In this document: positions 17,775 to 21,663 of the stretch, one piece after another
How the letters are laid out: each line of letters begins with the position of its first letter
Numbering within the stretch: the stretch's first letter is position 1
Assembly (NCBI GenBank): GCA_022791475.1
Contig: JAAVZD010000007.1
Span: forward strand, 1-21,663
Length of the DNA stretch: 21,663 bases
Source of the DNA: Clostridia bacterium
GTDB taxonomy: Bacteria > Bacillota_A > Clostridia > TANB77 > CAG-508
Direction of reading: 5' to 3'
The notes under the pieces: generated by a model
What the model saw: the letters and a program-made list of their open reading frames with translations, nothing else
The model's database searches: none
Told to the model about the DNA's origin: nothing
Program-made: the position numbers and the translations under genes

Positions 17775-20700
17775 ATGAGTTTAAAAAAATTAAATGCAAA
17801 AGAAAAAATAGTAACAATTTTGACATTAATAATAATATTAGTGTTATTAAGTATTATTATAAATGTACAAAATAAACAGAGCAATATAATAAAAAGTAAT
17901 ATAAATATTGAAAAGGAAAATGAACGAATAAATCAAACAGAAATACTAGAAGTAGTAAGTAAAGAAAACTATACATATACAGAATTGGAAGGAGAAGGAA
18001 CTGAGGAAAATCCATATTTAATAAAAACAGCAGATCATTTAAGAGAAATAAATAATTTATTAAGTTCATACTATCAACTTGCAAATGATATAGATATGAC
18101 AGATATAGCATTTGAACCAATAGGAACAATTTCAGCACCATTTAAAGGAACTTTTGATGGAAATGGTCATAAAATTAATAATTTAAAAATAGAATCAAAT
18201 AACCAATACGTAGGAATGTTTGGTTATATAGATAGAGCGACAATTAAAAATTTAGGTATAGAAAATATAAATGTAAATGCAACAAATAGTCTTACTATAT
18301 CATATACAGGAGGATTAGTGGGATCTAACTATTATGGAACAATAACTAATTCATATGTAACAGGGAAAATAAATTCAACAAATAATGGCAAAATTTTTTA
18401 TGTAAGTGGATTAGTTGCAGAGAATAATGGAGGAATAATAACTAATTCATATGTAATAGGTAAAGTTGAAGGGTATAACAATAAAAATACTACTAGCTAT
18501 TATAATATTTATATAGCAGGATTAGTAGGAACGAACAATGGCACAATAGAAAATTCATATTCAATTGCAGATATTATAGGGATATCAAAAGGAACAGCAA
18601 CAACACATGTAGGAGGATTAGTTGCAAATAATAGAAAAACAATAACTAATTCATATTGGTCAATTGACACAAATATAGAAGGAAAAATAATAAGTAATGA
18701 AGGAGAAGGAAAGACAATACATGAGTTATTACAACAAGCAACATATAAGAATTGGGATTTTGAAACAATATGGGAAATGAGAGAAGGAAATATATTACCA
18801 TATCTAAAAGGAATGGCAAGACCAAATGTAGTAGAAATTACGAATTTAGAGGGTAAAGGAACTGAGGAAAATCCATATTTAATAAAAACACCAGAACAAT
18901 TACAAAAAATATCATATGTACAATCCGCATATTATCAATTTTCAAATGATATTGATGCATCAAAAATAACAGATTTTAAATTAAATAAAGGAAATTTTAA
19001 AGGAGTATTAGATGGGAGAAATTATTCAATTAATAATTTGACAATAAAATCAGACAGTGGTTATATAGGACTATTCGAACAGAACAGCGGTACAATTAAA
19101 AATTTAAAATTAAACAATGTAAATATAGAATCAAATTACAGTGGAGATACATCATATGTAGGAGGAATAGCAGCATATAATAATGGAATAATTAAAAATG
19201 TAGAAGTAAATGGAAGAATAAAAAATATAGGAAATGTAACAGATTTATACTTAGGACAAATTACAGGTTATAATATAGGAACGATTAATAAAATACATAT
19301 TAATGGAATTTTAGAAAACGAAGGAACAACAATAAATGGGTATATAGGTGGAATTGTTGGATATAATGATGGAACATTAAGAATATCATATAATACAGGA
19401 GATATTTTTGTACAAAATGTTAGAAACTTAAAAATAGGAGGAATAGCGGGAAAATCTACATATATATCTAACGTATATAGCAATGGTAATATAAATGTTA
19501 ATGTAACCTCAGCCATTATAGGAGGAATAGTAGGAGAAAATACAGGAATAGTTAGAAATACATATTCAACAGATAATATAATGAATACAAGTTCAACATA
19601 TGATTTAGGAGGAATAGTAGGAGAAAGTACGCAAATAATTATATCTTCATATTACAATAATTCTAATATAGTAGAGCAAAAAGGAAAAGGAATACTAAAA
19701 ACTTTAGATGAATTAAAACAACAAGAAACATTTGAAAACTGGAATTTTGATACTATATGGAATATAGAAGAAGATATTAATACACCAGTATTTAGAGATA
19801 TATTTGACAATGATGAAAACTATTTGGATTCAGATGAAGAATATGAAACAGATGGCTTTTGGGAGTGGCATACAAGAACAACAACAGATGATAAAGCTTA
19901 TAATGGTAAACATATCGTGATAAATCCAGGAAAGTCAATTGATTTTTTGGGATATGGAATTACATCATATAAAGACTATTTATACAAATACTATTCAAAT
20001 GCCGGAGAAAAAACATTTATGTTTAAAATAGATGAAACAAAAGCAAATTATCATACATTAGATGGAGCTGGTTTTATATTTAATGCAAGTAAGAAAGATA
20101 ATTTATTATCTGGATATGTTTTATTAATAAGGCAAAATGATATATGTATATATCGTTTAGATAATGTTAATGCAGAAACTTTTGAAACGGGTTCAAACGC
20201 TACTGTACAGACTTATGCAGGAAATCCAATTGCAAGTATAGAAAAAACATCAAGTACAATACATAACTTAATTGTAAAAACATCACCTACAAATGTTACA
20301 GTAATAGATAATGAAGAAGAAATATTAAATGTACCACTAGATTATTCTAAGCATTCGGGAGAAGATTTTGGATTAATTGCTTCATATGAACAACATGATT
20401 GCTCAATACTAAGTGAAATTCAATTTTTAAACTTTGTAATGGAAGTAAAAGATTACACAGTTCCAGTATTAAAAACAGACGAAAATGGAAATAAGTTAGC
20501 AGGAGCTAAATTTCAAGTAAAAGATGCAGAAGGAGAAGTAATAACAGGGGGAACTACAAAATCAAATGGTATATATAATATAAAAGGACTACAACAAGGT
20601 ATATATACTGTAGAAGAAATAGAAGCACCAGCAAAACATACATTTAAAAATAGTAGTATTACATTTGAATTTACAAACGATGGAAAAATAATAAATCCAG

Positions 20701-21663
20701 ATACAAAAGAAGAAATCGAAATAAAATTTGTAAATGAAAAATTAAAATTTGTTGTAAAAGTAGTAGATACTAAAGGAAATCCAATAGTAAATTCGAAAGT
20801 AAATTTATATGATGAAGAAGGAAAAGTAGTATTAAGCTCAGATGGACAACCTATAGTTGTAACAACAACCGCAGATGGAACAGCAATAATTACTGATATA
20901 GAAGCAGGAACTTATACATTTAAACAAACTCAGACACCATCAGATTACATACTAAATGACACTATATACACAGTAGAAGTATCAAAAGATGGTACAGTAA
21001 CATTTGCAGAAGAAGAAAATGGAATAATAGTAAATAAAAAATATGGAAATGTAATAATAAAGAAATATGAAAAAGGAACTACTAAAGGATTAGAAGGAGC
21101 AGTAATTGAAATAAAAGATGCATTAGGAAATTCAGTAAAATTAACAACAAATAAAAATGGAATGATTACATTTAAAGCATTTAATGGAATATACACATAT
21201 AAAGAAATAACAGCACCAATAGGGTATAAATTAAATGATACAGAGTATACATTTACATCATCAGATGATGGAACTGTAACATATGATAGTGCAAAAGGAA
21301 TAATCTACAACGACAGAGTAACAATGGAAGAAGACTTAATAATCACAAAGAAAAGAACAGGCACAGAGACATTACTTCCAGGAGCCGTAATTGGTATATT
21401 TGATGCAGACGGAAACAAAATAGCTGAAAAAACAACAAGAGAAAACGGAGCAGTATCATTTACAGGACTAGAAGTAGGAAGTTACTACTATAAAGAAATT
21501 AGTGCTCCAGCAGGATACATACTAAATAATACAGAGTACCACTTCACAGTAAATAATGATGGAAGCGTAACACTAGGAGACGGAACAACAAAAGTAATCT
21601 ACAACGACAGAGTAACAATGACAGAAGGAATAACAATCACAAAGAAAAGAACAGGCACAGAGA
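17775..21663 (+). CDS. Large surface protein with GLUG-type and SpaA/Cna_B-like domains, 3' incomplete
   Basis: The frame is open for 1,296 codons and runs off the window. Residues 1-12 are basic and 13-33 hydrophobic (IVTILTLIIILVLLSIIINV), suggesting a signal or membrane anchor and export. Two related modules, starting near residues 71 and 358 with LEG(E/K)GTEENPYLIKT, contain GLUG-like repeats such as GGLVGSNYYGTITNSYVTG and GGIVGENTGIVRNTYSTD. Residues about 690-890 (DGFWEWHTRTTTDDKAYNG onward) form an unrecognised, possibly lectin-like domain. From about 893 come four SpaA/Cna_B-like domains and the start of a fifth, with KEI(S/T)AP(A/I)GY and closing YNDRV motifs; Lys in ITKK and Asn in YND are plausible isopeptide partners. 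The ATG at 17775 follows GAGGGGAT. A sortase motif would lie beyond the window. The role as an adhesin is inference from the domains. Confidence 0.88.
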   Translation, partial: MSLKKLNAKEKIVTILTLIIILVLLSIIINVQNKQSNIIKSNINIEKENERINQTEILEVVSKENYTYTELEGEGTEENPYLIKTADHLREINNLLSSYYQLANDIDMTDIAFEPIGTISAPFKGTFDGNGHKINNLKIESNNQYVGMFGYIDRATIKNLGIENINVNATNSLTISYTGGLVGSNYYGTITNSYVTGKINSTNNGKIFYVSGLVAENNGGIITNSYVIGKVEGYNNKNTTSYYNIYIAGLVGTNNGTIENSYSIADIIGISKGTATTHVGGLVANNRKTITNSYWSIDTNIEGKIISNEGEGKTIHELLQQATYKNWDFETIWEMREGNILPYLKGMARPNVVEITNLEGKGTEENPYLIKTPEQLQKISYVQSAYYQFSNDIDASKITDFKLNKGNFKGVLDGRNYSINNLTIKSDSGYIGLFEQNSGTIKNLKLNNVNIESNYSGDTSYVGGIAAYNNGIIKNVEVNGRIKNIGNVTDLYLGQITGYNIGTINKIHINGILENEGTTINGYIGGIVGYNDGTLRISYNTGDIFVQNVRNLKIGGIAGKSTYISNVYSNGNINVNVTSAIIGGIVGENTGIVRNTYSTDNIMNTSSTYDLGGIVGESTQIIISSYYNNSNIVEQKGKGILKTLDELKQQETFENWNFDTIWNIEEDINTPVFRDIFDNDENYLDSDEEYETDGFWEWHTRTTTDDKAYNGKHIVINPGKSIDFLGYGITSYKDYLYKYYSNAGEKTFMFKIDETKANYHTLDGAGFIFNASKKDNLLSGYVLLIRQNDICIYRLDNVNAETFETGSNATVQTYAGNPIASIEKTSSTIHNLIVKTSPTNVTVIDNEEEILNVPLDYSKHSGEDFGLIASYEQHDCSILSEIQFLNFVMEVKDYTVPVLKTDENGNKLAGAKFQVKDAEGEVITGGTTKSNGIYNIKGLQQGIYTVEEIEAPAKHTFKNSSITFEFTNDGKIINPDTKEEIEIKFVNEKLKFVVKVVDTKGNPIVNSKVNLYDEEGKVVLSSDGQPIVVTTTADGTAIITDIEAGTYTFKQTQTPSDYILNDTIYTVEVSKDGTVTFAEEENGIIVNKKYGNVIIKKYEKGTTKGLEGAVIEIKDALGNSVKLTTNKNGMITFKAFNGIYTYKEITAPIGYKLNDTEYTFTSSDDGTVTYDSAKGIIYNDRVTMEEDLIITKKRTGTETLLPGAVIGIFDADGNKIAEKTTRENGAVSFTGLEVGSYYYKEISAPAGYILNNTEYHFTVNNDGSVTLGDGTTKVIYNDRVTMTEGITITKKRTGTE
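21309..21663 (+). repeat. Near-identical 294-bp tandem repeats in the surface gene
   Basis: The segment from ACAACGACAGAGTAACAATG at 21307 recurs at 21601, an offset of 294 bp (98 codons). It is followed in both by AATCACAAAGAAAAGAAC and GGCACAGAGA. The second copy is cut by the window edge. Codons here use AAC, GAC, ATC and TAC much more than the upstream part of the gene. Confidence 0.75.

Noticed and set aside
17657..21196. Minus-strand frames across the surface gene
   Set aside because: These are shadows of a single 1,296-codon plus-strand frame that has consistent domains.

Overview
The window looks like the replication-origin region of a very AT-rich, low-GC Gram-positive bacterium, most likely an uncultured member of the Clostridia. 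This rests on gene order and protein families, not on a database match. dnaA, dnaN, recF and gyrB run leftward. rpmH, rnpA, yidD, yidC, jag, mnmE, mnmG, rsmG, parA and parB run rightward. The origin signals sit on both sides of dnaA, so every gene is co-oriented with its replication fork. Arginine is mostly AGA and third positions are strongly A/T.

Layout. 1-340: nothing recognisable apart from a hairpin. 341-736 (-): an unrecognised small gene where gyrA often lies. 859-2791 (-): gyrB, with its reading frame broken once. 2792-3116: gyrB promoter, a DnaA box in the leader, and a GC-rich, strongly folded element with a 22-bp closing stem. 3117-5466 (-): recF and dnaN, separated by a repeat where rlbA/yaaA is usually found. 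5467-5791: origin unwinding region with six TAG trios next to two DnaA boxes. 5792-7127 (-): dnaA, also broken once. 7128-7460: more DnaA boxes and divergent dnaA/rpmH promoters. 7461-9864: the rpmH-rnpA-yidD-yidC-jag operon. 10235-14896: mnmE, mnmG and rsmG, with palindromic repeats between them. 15134-16809: parA-parB. 17084-17363: two tRNA-Ser genes. 17775 to the end: a large, 3'-incomplete surface protein with two GLUG-type modules and at least four SpaA/Cna_B-like domains.

Most striking observation. dnaA and gyrB, both essential, are each interrupted by one extra C directly before a GGA glycine codon. Each insertion creates an in-frame CGG followed by A. I looked for CGG in every gene of the window (about 5,900 codons by hand). 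These two are the only in-frame CGG codons I find. Skipping one base at each restores full-length, well-conserved DnaA (444 aa) and GyrB (643 aa). I infer that CGG may be an unassigned or starved codon in this organism, serving as a +1 frameshift signal (or a CGGA quadruplet) in two replication genes. Context-specific sequencing error or real gene damage is the alternative; read support and other genes from the same genome would decide.

Functionally the window encodes replication initiation (DnaA, DnaN, RecF, GyrB, origin), segregation (ParA, ParB), tRNA and rRNA modification (MnmE, MnmG, RsmG), RNase P protein and L34, the membrane insertion group (YidC, YidD, Jag), and a putative adhesin.
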